A stretch of DNA of 64,000 nt from an uncultured Clostridia bacterium (lineage in GTDB: Bacteria > Bacillota > Clostridia > UBA1381), in the NCBI GenBank assembly GCA_934454145.1, contig CAKSFT010000005.1:124001-188000 (forward strand), written 5' to 3'. Both the position numbers and the translations under genes were made by a program. Within the stretch, counting starts at the first letter, position 1, and each line of letters begins with the position of its first letter. Below the pieces are notes generated by a model. The model was not told the origin of the DNA. It ran no database searches and saw only the letters and a program-made list of their open reading frames with translations. Positions 24,915 through 34,000 of this stretch are shown in pieces.

Positions 24915-27120
24915 ATATCAGTCTTATGCCGTATATTCCGGCTGTTTCTCCATAGCTTTCTTCAATCGTTATTTCAATCTTTTCGATTTTTGCGCCGTCT
25001 GTTTGGTGATGCGCGACACGTCTGAAGTTGTTGTCTGCCGAATATTCCTTTATGCCTTTGTCGGTATAAACCTTCATCTTGTATTTTTTTGCCATTGTGT
25101 CAAAATAATCCGGCTTGCCTTCGTCAGAATCCAGCTTGTCGTCAAATATTATGTCAATCCTGTCGGCAGTCACGCCTCCGTCTTTGTGTTTCAAGACAAG
25201 CGTTGCGGGCAATTCACCCGGAATCCATATGTTTTGACAGCCATAAGGACGCGAATAACCGTTTATCACGCCTTCTGCCCCGAACACATGCTGTTGCGGC
25301 ACAATGTTCTTAAACAATATATTCCTTGTCTTTTCATATGCATGGTCAAAGTGCGTATACCCCGTCTGAGGTTTCAGCGGAACACTGTCATGGTTTTTCC
25401 TGTCGTGGTTTTCCTCGGTGTGCATTCTCGCGGTCACCGCGCCCATTGTCCTCTTTTCGGCAATCCCCAACGACAGATTGTCGTTCTGTTCAAAAACTAT
25501 GTACAGCTTTTTATCCGCCCCGGTCATGCTGTTTATATCCAGTGTAGACCAGCCGTCCTCTGTGATTTCTTTGCACCCCTTTGAAACAACTGTTTCGGGC
25601 AGATATGTTTCCGGGTGTGTCCCTGTCAAAACCTTATAGCTCAGCTTTCCTCTTCCCTTGACATAGACATCGACAGACTCAACCTTCTCCGTTTCACACA
25701 TCAGCATAAGCGCATAGTCACGTTCAAGCGGCATAAAATCATCGGCATGTGTGTTTTCGTATACTTTTTCGCTTGTCGCCGAAGCCGCAAATCCGCCCGA
25801 CACACAATCTTTCAGATGCAGAATTGTCTGGTCGTCCTCCAAAAGCTGCTGCTGAAGGTCGTGTATGTGGTTTTTCAAAAGTTCCCTTGGGGTTTCGCCG
25901 TATTTTTTGCACAAAAATGCCGCCGTCCCCACAGCCTGCCCCAGTGCACCGCAGGTTGCCATGACTCTTGTCGACCCCAGTGCAATGTGTGATGCGCTTA
26001 TGTTTCTGCCTGCCATCATCAGATTCGGGATATTTTTGGAATACAGGCATCTGAACGGAATATTATATGTCCCTGTCACCGACACAAAGTTTGATGCCGG
26101 AAGCTTGTCATAAATCCCCAGCGGTGCATGTATATCCATCGGCCAACCGCCGATTGCAACCGAATCTTCAAAATTTATCTTGTTTTCAATGTCGTTTTCG
26201 TTCAGGACATAGTCGCCGGCAAATCTTCTCGATTCTCTCATTCCAGCCCTTGCATAGACTCTCTTCAGCTGCATATTTTTTGCCTGCGGATATTTTCCGC
26301 TGTTTTTGACATAGTCCCAGATTCCGTATATAAGCTTGCGCAATTCGTCCTCTGTGTCGTTATAATCCTTCAGGATATCCACCTGGCCGCCAAATTCATA
26401 TGCCCAGTGCGGACCGTTTACAGAAAATCCTCTGAAATTTTCCGGATTGTCTATATCCTTCAGGAAATCCATCTTGGTGATGTCATATGCATACGCCGGC
26501 GCCTTGAAGCTGACCTCATGTCTCATGTCCTCTGTTTCAAAATATATCGAATTACCCATGGTGTACTCGTCGGAGGTTTCCGGCGCCCAATATTCTCCGA
26601 ATTTGTCCTTGCCTTCGCGTCCAATCATATATTCCGCCCCGGCGCAATATGCCAGGGTGCCGTTTCCCGTCGCGTCGATATATATGTCGGACACAATCTC
26701 AACCGTTTCATTGTTTACCGAATGTCTTGCGATGCATGCCGTTATCTTCCCGTTTTCCGTTTTGCAGTCCTCGACAAGCATATTCAGCATAAGCTTTATG
26801 TTCTTTTCTTTATATATAAAATCAAAAAACACTGCGTCAAGCATTGCAAGATATCCATACCCTTCTCCGGCGCATGTGCTGTCCATGTCAAGGCGCAGTT
26901 CCTCAATCAGCCCGCATTCCTTTGCATATATGGCAGGGTTCAGCGTGTGGTGGCTTGCGCCCGAAATCCTGACACCGATTTCACTCGACGCATTTCCCCC
27001 CAGCACAGAACGGTCATTTATCAGCACAACGTTCATACCTTTACGCGCAGCGGCAACTGCCGCACACATGCCGGCAATTCCTCCGCCGGCAACAGTTAAA
27101 TCGCACTTTATTATGTTCAA
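24913..27120 (-). CDS. Large FAD-dependent oxidoreductase (FAD_oxidored family) with C-terminal accessory domain
   Basis: The first 450 residues form a FAD-dependent oxidoreductase like the one at 16.9 kb: LTVAGGGIAGMCAAVAAARKG, DIYIDATGNGTLAYCAGAEYM and NLMMAGRNISASHIALGSTR. The remaining roughly 280 residues are a beta-rich region I cannot assign; similar enlarged members occur with carbohydrate enzymes and are sometimes labelled xanthan-lyase-related. No signal peptide. The ATG at 27129 sits only 1-2 nt after AGGAG, so the TTG at 27120, 9 nt after it, is the more likely start (about 735 residues). It has a good promoter and its own transcript. Confidence 0.82.
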   Translation of the reverse strand: MNIIKCDLTVAGGGIAGMCAAVAAARKGMNVVLINDRSVLGGNASSEIGVRISGASHHTLNPAIYAKECGLIEELRLDMDSTCAGEGYGYLAMLDAVFFDFIYKEKNIKLMLNMLVEDCKTENGKITACIARHSVNNETVEIVSDIYIDATGNGTLAYCAGAEYMIGREGKDKFGEYWAPETSDEYTMGNSIYFETEDMRHEVSFKAPAYAYDITKMDFLKDIDNPENFRGFSVNGPHWAYEFGGQVDILKDYNDTEDELRKLIYGIWDYVKNSGKYPQAKNMQLKRVYARAGMRESRRFAGDYVLNENDIENKINFEDSVAIGGWPMDIHAPLGIYDKLPASNFVSVTGTYNIPFRCLYSKNIPNLMMAGRNISASHIALGSTRVMATCGALGQAVGTAAFLCKKYGETPRELLKNHIHDLQQQLLEDDQTILHLKDCVSGGFAASATSEKVYENTHADDFMPLERDYALMLMCETEKVESVDVYVKGRGKLSYKVLTGTHPETYLPETVVSKGCKEITEDGWSTLDINSMTGADKKLYIVFEQNDNLSLGIAEKRTMGAVTARMHTEENHDRKNHDSVPLKPQTGYTHFDHAYEKTRNILFKNIVPQQHVFGAEGVINGYSRPYGCQNIWIPGELPATLVLKHKDGGVTADRIDIIFDDKLDSDEGKPDYFDTMAKKYKMKVYTDKGIKEYSADNNFRRVAHHQTDGAKIEKIEITIEESYGETAGIYGIRLI

Positions 27121-27172
27121 TATAATCATCTCCTAAAATTCCTCGGCAAAACACCTGTACGTCTTATCCTGA

Positions 27173-27202
27173 ATTATACCATTTTTATCTTTATTATGTC
27201 AA
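27173..27202 (-). promoter_or_regulatory. Promoter of the large FAD oxidoreductase gene
   Basis: On the minus strand TTGACA (complement of 27197-27202), an 18-bp spacer and TATAAT (complement of 27173-27178). Confidence 0.8.
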
Positions 27203-27236
27203 GAAAAACAGCACCAAATCCGATAGGTTTTTTTGC

Positions 27237-28145
27237 CTATTCATGTTGCTTTTGCCTTTGGCATTCCGCCGCGGCGGTTTTGGCAAAACGCACAACGTCC
27301 GGCGGTGCGGAATTACTGTACAAAGGCCCATAAGGAATACTGTAATCCCAGTTCACCGGAACGGTCACCACCCCCGGGTGCACCTCACTCCAACATTCTA
27401 TGGTCAGCAGAACACTTCCGGGCTCTGCACAGCGGTTAAACACCGAGATATCATAAAAATGCGGTGTGTCCACAATCTTTATCTGCGGGTGATTCGTCAG
27501 GATATCATTTCTGATAAAGTCGTTTATTCCGGAATCGCCTTTTTTCACCATCATAAGAGTTTCTCCGTACAAATCTTCAATTTCAATGCATTGCTTTGCC
27601 GCCAGACGATGCCCCGGCGCCACGGCAATCATTTTTTTGTACCGCCCCAACGGCAAAAACTTACACAAAGACTGCCATGCCTTTGAGTCACAGACCCCAA
27701 TCAAAAAATCAAATTTTTCACCAAGCTTTTCTATTTCCCCCAAAATCCCTTCGTGGTTATCCTCAAACGGCACAAGATGCAGCTTATAATCCGGGAAATC
27801 CCCGTTCACCCTGTTCCACAAATCCATAAAGGGCTTTGCCGGGTTCAAAAGCGACGTACCCACACAAAACAGTTTCTCGGCTGCTTTTTCCGCCGCCTTT
27901 GCCCGTGCAAGTGTTTTTTCCGTATAGTCAATCATGAATTTTGCACCCTGATAAACCACTTCTCCGGCAGCGCTCAGCCCAATGCCCGCAGATGTGCGTT
28001 CGGCAAGTTTCACTCCCAGCTCTTCTTCAAGCGTGTTTATCTGTTTCATCACCGCAGTGGGCGATATAAAAAGCCTCTGTGCGGCTTTGGCGAAACTGCC
28101 GCAGTCCGCCGCCGTGATAAAAGTATTCAGCATGTAGTTATACAT
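27237..28145 (-). CDS. LysR-family transcriptional regulator
   Basis: The 302-residue protein has the LysR helix-turn-helix at about residues 1-60 (FITAADCGSFAKAAQRLFISPTAVMKQINTLEEELGVKL) and a periplasmic-binding-like effector domain. GGAGGGG precedes its ATG. It is divergent from a damaged cupin/CMD/aldo-keto reductase module, which in other Clostridia is a usual target of such regulators. Only 14 bp separate its ATG from the first codon of the truncated cupin, so the original intergenic operator and promoter region seems to be partly lost. Confidence 0.93.
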   Translation of the reverse strand: MYNYMLNTFITAADCGSFAKAAQRLFISPTAVMKQINTLEEELGVKLAERTSAGIGLSAAGEVVYQGAKFMIDYTEKTLARAKAAEKAAEKLFCVGTSLLNPAKPFMDLWNRVNGDFPDYKLHLVPFEDNHEGILGEIEKLGEKFDFLIGVCDSKAWQSLCKFLPLGRYKKMIAVAPGHRLAAKQCIEIEDLYGETLMMVKKGDSGINDFIRNDILTNHPQIKIVDTPHFYDISVFNRCAEPGSVLLTIECWSEVHPGVVTVPVNWDYSIPYGPLYSNSAPPDVVRFAKTAAAECQRQKQHE

Positions 28146-28159
28146 AAAACTCCCCTCCG

Positions 28160-28549
28160 TTGCATAAACTTTTGGTTAATGCAATGATAACATATCGGAT
28201 ATTCTCTGTCAAAAGCTATCTCAACATGCTCTCGACAGAGCAGGTGGTGATAGGCAACGTGACCTTTGAGCCGGGCTGCCGAAACAACTGGCATATCCAC
28301 AAAGCAAAAAGCGGAGGCGGTCAGATGCTGATTGTGACCGCCGGCAGCGGTCTGTATCAGGAAGAGGGCAAACCGCCCCTGAAACTGAAGCCCGGTGATG
28401 TTGTTCACATTCCGCCGAATGTGAAACACTGGCACGGTGCCTCGGCGACTGAGTGGTTTCAGCACCCGGCAACAGAAATCCCTGGCGAGGACTGCTCCAC
28501 CGAGTGGTGTGAACCCGTGACAGATGAAGAATATAAAAAATATAAATGA
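28160..28549 (+). pseudogene. Cupin-domain protein, N-terminally truncated remnant
   Basis: From SYLNMLSTEQVVIGNVTFEPGCRNNWHIH to HIPPNVKHWHGAS the open frame matches the cupin proteins that accompany carboxymuconolactone decarboxylases. The residues before it (MHKLLVNAMITYRIFSVK) look like translated intergenic DNA rather than the usual 20-30-residue start. No ribosome-binding site precedes the ATG and the LysR gene begins 14 bp away on the other strand. I infer that a deletion joined the LysR upstream region to the cupin interior. It may still make a short protein, but with no evident translation start signal. Confidence 0.7.
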
Positions 28550-28577
28550 ATGCAAAACGCAAAAGGAGGAATTGTTT

Positions 28578-28867
28578 ATGGAAAAAGTAACAGCCGGCAG
28601 AGATGCCCTCGGTGATTTTGCCCCAAAATTTGCACAGTTCAATGATGACGTTCTCTTTGGAAAAGTATGGTCAAGAGAAGACAAGCTTTCCGCATGCGAC
28701 AGGAGCATTGTCACGGTGACCGCCCCCTCATGGCAGGCGGAATACTTGACAGCTCACTGCAATATCACCTTTCCAACGCAAAAAAACACGGCGTGACAAA
28801 GGAAGAAATCGCAGAAATCCTGACCCATGCCGCATTTTACGCAGGCTGACCGAAGGCATGGGCAGAT
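28578..28867 (+). pseudogene. Carboxymuconolactone decarboxylase-like gene, frameshifted and interrupted
   Basis: With AGGAGG upstream, the frame reads MEKVTAGRDALGDFAPKFAQ to DRSIVTVTA, then shifts at a C5 run (28723-28727); in the next frame the family sequence resumes as LMAGGILDSSLQYHLSNAKK and HGVTKEEIAEILTHAAFYAG. The next codon, where the family has Trp (AGWPKA), is TGA (28847-28849), and PKAWAD follows. One extra base plus a nonsense change mean the gene cannot make the normal protein. The downstream end is fused to an aldo-keto reductase fragment. Confidence 0.85.
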
Positions 28868-29217
28868 AAATATGACATACGCCCGGAGGCATGGGAACCG
28901 TTCGGCGAAGGCTGCCGGGGATTTTTGAAGACCCCGCCGTCATGCAGATTGCCAAAAAATACGCTAAAACACTGGCACAGGTCATGCTCCGCCGGAACAT
29001 TCAGCGCGGAGTTGTCGTTATCCCAAAATCCACGCATGCAGAGCGCATGGCAGAAAATTTTGACGTTTTTGATTTTTCTTTGTCGGACGAGGATATGAAT
29101 GTAATTTGTGCCATGGACAAAAACGAAAGTGCGTTCTTCTCGCACACAGACCCGCAAACCGTGGAATGGTTTGTCAACCTGATACAAGAAAGAAGACAAA
29201 ACAACACATCAAAATAA
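28868..29217 (+). pseudogene. Aldo-keto reductase, C-terminal fragment with frameshift
   Basis: After the CMD remnant, KYDIRPEAWEPFGEGCRG and, one frame over, IFEDPAVMQIAKKYAKT, RRNIQRGVVVIPKSTH and NFDVFDFSLSDEDM match the last third of aldo-keto reductases. The NADPH-binding IPKS motif is present, but the first roughly 190 residues, including the catalytic Tyr and Lys, are gone and there is a one-base shift near 28917. The open frame from 28891 could be translated but has no ribosome-binding site. A terminator follows. Confidence 0.82.
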
Positions 29218-29227
29218 CATTAAAACA

Positions 29228-29261
29228 GGCTGCGTCAAACTTTATTCATTTTGACGCAGCC
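29228..29261 (+). terminator. Intrinsic terminator after the decayed module
   Basis: GGCTGCGTCAAA and TTTGACGCAGCC form a perfect 12-bp stem followed by TTATTATTCTTTTT. Confidence 0.8.
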
Positions 29262-29282
29262 TTATTATTCTTTTTATAGACA

Positions 29283-29508
29283 ATTATATCATGTAATTGT
29301 AAAACTAACGTTTTCCAATTAAAATTCTTGGGCAGAAATAAAAAACTCCATCTGATTTTAACTTTACGGCATGTTGAAACTTTTTATTTCAGTCAAAAAT
29401 GACGCACATGCCGTCATTTTTGATTACCAATCAGGGGTTGGTACCCCCGATATCCCCCAAAGATGCGGTGGCTGCCTGTAAAATTTACATTTTACAAGTA
29501 TATTATAT
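29283..29508 (+). repeat. Palindromic repeat family, full-length copy (copy A)
   Basis: About 212 bp between ATTATAT direct repeats (29283-29289 and 29502-29508). In order it holds GTAATTGTAAAACTAACG with a partner GTTTTCCAATT; GAAATAAAAAACT with a distal GAAACTTTTTATTTC; AAAAATGACG (29395-29404) with CGTCATTTTT (29412-29421); GGGG/CCCC and GATGCGG blocks; and a right-end hairpin GTAAAATTTACATTTTAC. It is about 90% identical by eye to copy B at 58.9 kb, which is inverted. It lies between the decayed module and gdhA, upstream of the gdhA promoter. Confidence 0.88.
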
Positions 29509-29552
29509 GTATAATTAATTATAAAAAATGAAAATTTTATGCAAAAAAACTA

Positions 29553-29581
29553 TTGACCTCAGCCCCGATTAGTGATATATT
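29553..29581 (+). promoter_or_regulatory. Promoter of gdhA
   Basis: TTGACC (29553-29558), a 17-bp spacer and TATATT (29576-29581). CAAGGAGG lies before the ATG at 29639. A small imperfect dyad (GCTGTTGCACCAACAGC-like, 29591-29608) sits in the leader. Confidence 0.75.
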
Positions 29582-29638
29582 ATTTTTGTTAGCTGTTGCA
29601 CCAACAGCATACACCATTTTCAAGGAGGTAAAACACAT

Positions 29639-30985
29639 ATGAGTATTAAAAATGCTTATCTTTCCGGAGTTATGGAGAAGGTTATTGCACGTAACCCTGC
29701 TGAGCCGGAATTCCATCAGGCTGTAAGAGAGGTTCTGGAATCTTTGGAACCCGTAATCGAAAGCCGCCCGGAGTTTATAGAAAAAGGAGTAATCGACAGT
29801 CTTGTCGAACCTGAAAGAATTATTAAATTCAGAGTTCCGTGGGTTGACGACAACGGCAAAGTCCAGGTAAACCGCGGTTTCAGAGTGCAGTTTAACAGTG
29901 CAATCGGGCCTTACAAGGGCGGACTCCGTTTCCACCCGTCAGTATACGAAGGAATCATAAAATTCCTGGGCTTTGAACAAATCTTCAAAAATTCGCTCAC
30001 AGGTCTTCCCATAGGCGGCGGCAAGGGCGGTTCTGACTTTGACCCCAAGGGCAAATCAGACATGGAAGTTATGCGTTTCTGCCAAAGCTTCATGACAGAG
30101 CTTTCCAAGCACATCGGCGCCGACACAGACGTTCCTGCCGGCGATATCGGTGTGGGCGCAAGAGAAATCGGATATCTTTACGGTCAGTACAAAAGACTCC
30201 GCAATGAGTTTACCGGTGTCCTGACAGGAAAAGGTCTTACATACGGCGGCAGCCTCGTGCGTACACAGGCAACAGGCTATGGTCTTTGCTACTTTGCGGA
30301 CGAAATGCTTAAGGCAAAAGGCAAATCATTCAAGGGTTCAACAGTTGTTGTTTCCGGTTCGGGAAATGTTGCAATCTATGCAACCGAAAAAGCCACACAG
30401 CTCGGCGCAAAGGTTGTTGCACTTTCTGATTCAAACGGATATATATATGACAAAGACGGCATCGACCTTGATGCAGTAAAGCAAATCAAGGAAGTTGAAC
30501 GCAAGCGTATAAAAGAATATATCAAGACTCACCCGTCAGCAGAATATCACGAAGGCTGCAAGGGAATCTGGACAATCAAGTGCGACATTGCACTTCCTTG
30601 TGCAACCCAGAACGAGATTGATGAAGAGTCTGCAAAAATACTCATCAAAAACGGCTGTACAGCAGTTGCGGAAGGTGCAAACATGCCTTCCACACCGGAA
30701 GCAATCGAAGCATTTCAGTCAAACGGCATACTGTTTGGCCCTGCAAAGGCTGCAAATGCCGGCGGTGTTGCCACATCAGCGCTTGAGATGAGCCAAAACT
30801 CCATGAGATATTCGTGGACATTTGAAGAAGTAGATGCAAAGCTTAAGGACATCATGGTCAACATCTACAAAAACTCTTCCGAAGCTGCGAAAAAGTATGG
30901 CATGGAAGACAACCTTGTTGCCGGCGCAAACATTGCCGGTTTCCTGAAGGTTGCAGAATCAATGCTCGCTTACGGAATAGTATAA
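29639..30985 (+). CDS. gdhA: NADP-type glutamate dehydrogenase
   Basis: The 448-residue enzyme interconverts 2-oxoglutarate plus ammonium and glutamate, the main ammonium assimilation step in many anaerobes. It contains the substrate-lysine motifs GPYKGGLRFHPSV and GGGKGGSDFDPKGKS, the DVPAGDIGVG motif and the Rossmann motif VSGSGNVAIYATEK. The residues after the second strand (ALSDSNG) match NADP-preferring enzymes. Length is standard for the hexameric 50-kDa class. Monocistronic, with its own promoter and terminator. Confidence 0.97.
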   Translation: MSIKNAYLSGVMEKVIARNPAEPEFHQAVREVLESLEPVIESRPEFIEKGVIDSLVEPERIIKFRVPWVDDNGKVQVNRGFRVQFNSAIGPYKGGLRFHPSVYEGIIKFLGFEQIFKNSLTGLPIGGGKGGSDFDPKGKSDMEVMRFCQSFMTELSKHIGADTDVPAGDIGVGAREIGYLYGQYKRLRNEFTGVLTGKGLTYGGSLVRTQATGYGLCYFADEMLKAKGKSFKGSTVVVSGSGNVAIYATEKATQLGAKVVALSDSNGYIYDKDGIDLDAVKQIKEVERKRIKEYIKTHPSAEYHEGCKGIWTIKCDIALPCATQNEIDEESAKILIKNGCTAVAEGANMPSTPEAIEAFQSNGILFGPAKAANAGGVATSALEMSQNSMRYSWTFEEVDAKLKDIMVNIYKNSSEAAKKYGMEDNLVAGANIAGFLKVAESMLAYGIV

Positions 30986-31002
30986 TTATTCTGTTGTCAT
31001 CA

Positions 31003-31047
31003 CAAAAAAAACATAACCATCGGGAAACCCGATGGTTATGTTTTTTT
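31003..31047. terminator. Bidirectional intrinsic terminator
   Basis: AACATAACCATCGGG and CCCGATGGTTATGTT form a perfect stem with an AAA loop, with A8 before and T7 after. It separates gdhA from the convergent SLH-protein gene, whose stop follows at once. Confidence 0.93.
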
Positions 31048-34000
31048 CTATCTGTTTATTTCCAAAAACCGTTTCATGACAGCCGCCGTTTCTGCCCTTG
31101 TTGCATTGTCTTTTGGGTTGATTGTACTGTCCGTTCTCCCCTTCATCAATCCGCTGCCCACAGCATAACACATTGCCGCAACGGCATATTCCGAAATCTG
31201 CTCATAATCGGAATAAGAAAGAATATCGGTGCTTTCCGCGACAGATACGTCATATCCTTTATATGATGCATATCTGTACATAATCGCCGCGATTTGTTCT
31301 CTCGTTATGTTTTTATTCGGCGCAAATTCACTTTCCGACACACCGTTTACAATGTTTTCCGAAGCCGCCCAGCGCAAAGCCTCCGCATAATAACTATCTG
31401 CACCGACATCTGCAAAAGGCATGATATAATCCGTCATGGGCTTTCCTTCACATCTCCACAAAACAGTCATCAGCATTGCACGCGTGAGAAGTCCGCCCGG
31501 TGCAAAGGTTGTTTCGGTCACACCGTTGAACAAGCCGTTTTCCACGCTATACCTCACATAGTCATAGAACCAATCGTCCGCCTTCACATCGTCAAACGGA
31601 TTTATCCATTCATTTGCATCATTTTTAACCCATTTTGTAAACAAAGTAAAGCTTCGCGTCACACTGTCATCAAAATCATATTTTTGAGTCAGTTTTTTGT
31701 CGATATACCACCCGTCAAAAATGTATCCGTCCTTTGTCGGTTCTTCGGGCGCTGTCACCTTCATGCCCGATTTCACCTTTTGGCTTGCAATGGTGCTCCC
31801 CCCGTTTGTGTTGAACAAAACGGTGTACTGTGCCGCATTGCCTCGTGACGCCGCGGAATCTCTGACCGTCAACCCTGCCATTGCTTCGGCAAGTGCTGTT
31901 TGGGCGCTGTCGATATCATCTTGAGTCACGCCCTGTGCAGACAAAATTTGTCTTGCCCCGTCAATTGCATTCTCAAGCTTTTGCCGGCTTTCTTCGGTAT
32001 ATCCTTCTTTCTGCATCTTTTCTGCAGCCGCGAGCGTCTCCTCCAGCGCAGAATAAATCAAGGTCTTATCCGCAGTTTCTATGACAACACCGTCATGCAA
32101 AGCGTCATTTCCGCCCAGGTCAAACCTTGCACTGACAAGCGTCCTTCCGACAAAGTCTGCCGTCACATTCGTCCCGTCAAGCTTTGCCGAGGTTCCGCCC
32201 TGCACATCAAGTGATACGCCTTGGTTTTGTGTAATGTCCATTTTTTTGCCGTTTTCCAAAACCCCATACACTTTGAGTTCTGCCGTGTTTCCTTCATCAA
32301 GCACAATTTTCCCGTCAATCGGTTTTTCTTCTGTGTTTGATATATATATTGATTTTATCTTGGAAAGATTATTGTTCCACAGCAAAATATTCTTTACCGT
32401 TTCGTTTCCGGCTTTGTCTGTCGCTGTGATTTCCATGTTGATTTTTGCGGCATCTTTTTCATTTTCAAGCGGAAGTGTACATTTCATCATTGCGCCGTCA
32501 AAAATATTGCTCTCCTTCGGCAAAACAATATTTCCGTTTATCTTAAACGAATATTCTGCATCAGCGTCCGCATAAGCGTTCACTGCTATGCTTTCGCCCC
32601 CAAATCCGCCGCCGCTCATCGGGGCGGCAAGCATCAGCACCGGAGGTATTGTGTCAATGCTGATTATTTCCTGTACAGCCGCATGGTCGCCCTCACTGTC
32701 CTCTGCATAAAATTCCAGCGTATACTCACCGTCGGGCAAGCTGACAGTCTGCAAAAATTCTGTGGATTTGTCCGCAAAATTATACCATCCCCCGTTTTCC
32801 GTACCGGAATTGATATACAATTCACCGCACACCGCCACATCTGACACGATTTTGACAGCCTTCTTGTTTTTGTCATAAGCAATGGCAATCTTCGGTTTTG
32901 TTGCTTCAATCAGCTGCACATTTTGTGACACCCGGTATGCACTGCAATGATAAATTTCATCGCCGTCAGTGTCGGGATTCGGGTCTTCAATCCTGCATAA
33001 TCTCACCTTTGCGGAATATTGCCTGCCCGGGGTATATCCCGTTGTTATACTTTTGCCTGTCGGCTGTCCGTTTTCGTCCATGACCGGCACATCATAACGC
33101 CCTCCGACAACAATTTCTTCGTCTTTGCCGAAATACAAGCCAACTTCCGCCGGTTTCCCGTCTTCAAGCACTTCAACCATAAATCCGTCAAAATCATCGG
33201 TTTTTGTTTTGACAGATATTTTCAGCTTGTCATCTCCGCAGTTTTCCATCACGACCTCCTCGGCAGAGCCGGGCGCTTTGGGATTCACAATCGTCACCTT
33301 ACCGGCGTCATATTCCTCAAAGCAAATATCCTCGTCGCTCAGGGTCAGCTTTATGCTGTATTCTCCGCTTGCCATTTTGTCCGGGATTGCAACTTTGGCG
33401 TTCTTCGTCTTTGCCGATATTTCGGTTTCATTCAGCACAACACCGCCTTCATCACTGCCGTCGCTTGCCGAAACAATAATCTTTGCAGTGTCGGAAATGT
33501 TTTTTCCGTCCCAGTTCACCTTTATCACGCCGCCCTCTGCAACGGCATTGCACGAAGTGATTTCCGGAAGCGGATTCACCTTTATCGCACTGACATCATA
33601 TGCATTGCCGTCACCAAATTCAATCAGCAAATCCTTTGCGCAATCTGCCTTTGGGATTGCGATATAAAGCGTATTGTTTGTGATATTCACATTTGCTTTT
33701 TTGAGTGCCTCTCTCTTTTGGCTGTCATCAGCATTATGCGCCGGTGCCTGATAAAAATTCAGCCCGTACTCACGCCCGCCTTGCCTTATCTTCATTCCGG
33801 TTTTGATGTCCGTTTCGGAAATTTCTTTTCCGTCCGCACGGCTTACCGCGAGTATATAATCACAAGCCTCCCCAAAGCTTACAAGATGACTTGTTCTTTC
33901 GTTGTTTGTAAATATCTCCGTTTCCGTGCCGTTCAGGCTCAGCAGTTGCACCGTTGGGTTCATCGCACGCAGCGCTTTTTGTTCAAAATCTGCAACAGCC

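Noticed and set aside
28847..28849. TGA in the CMD-like gene as a selenocysteine codon
   Set aside because: The aligned residue is Trp, not Cys, no SECIS-like stem follows, and a frameshift lies upstream, so a nonsense lesion is the simpler reading.
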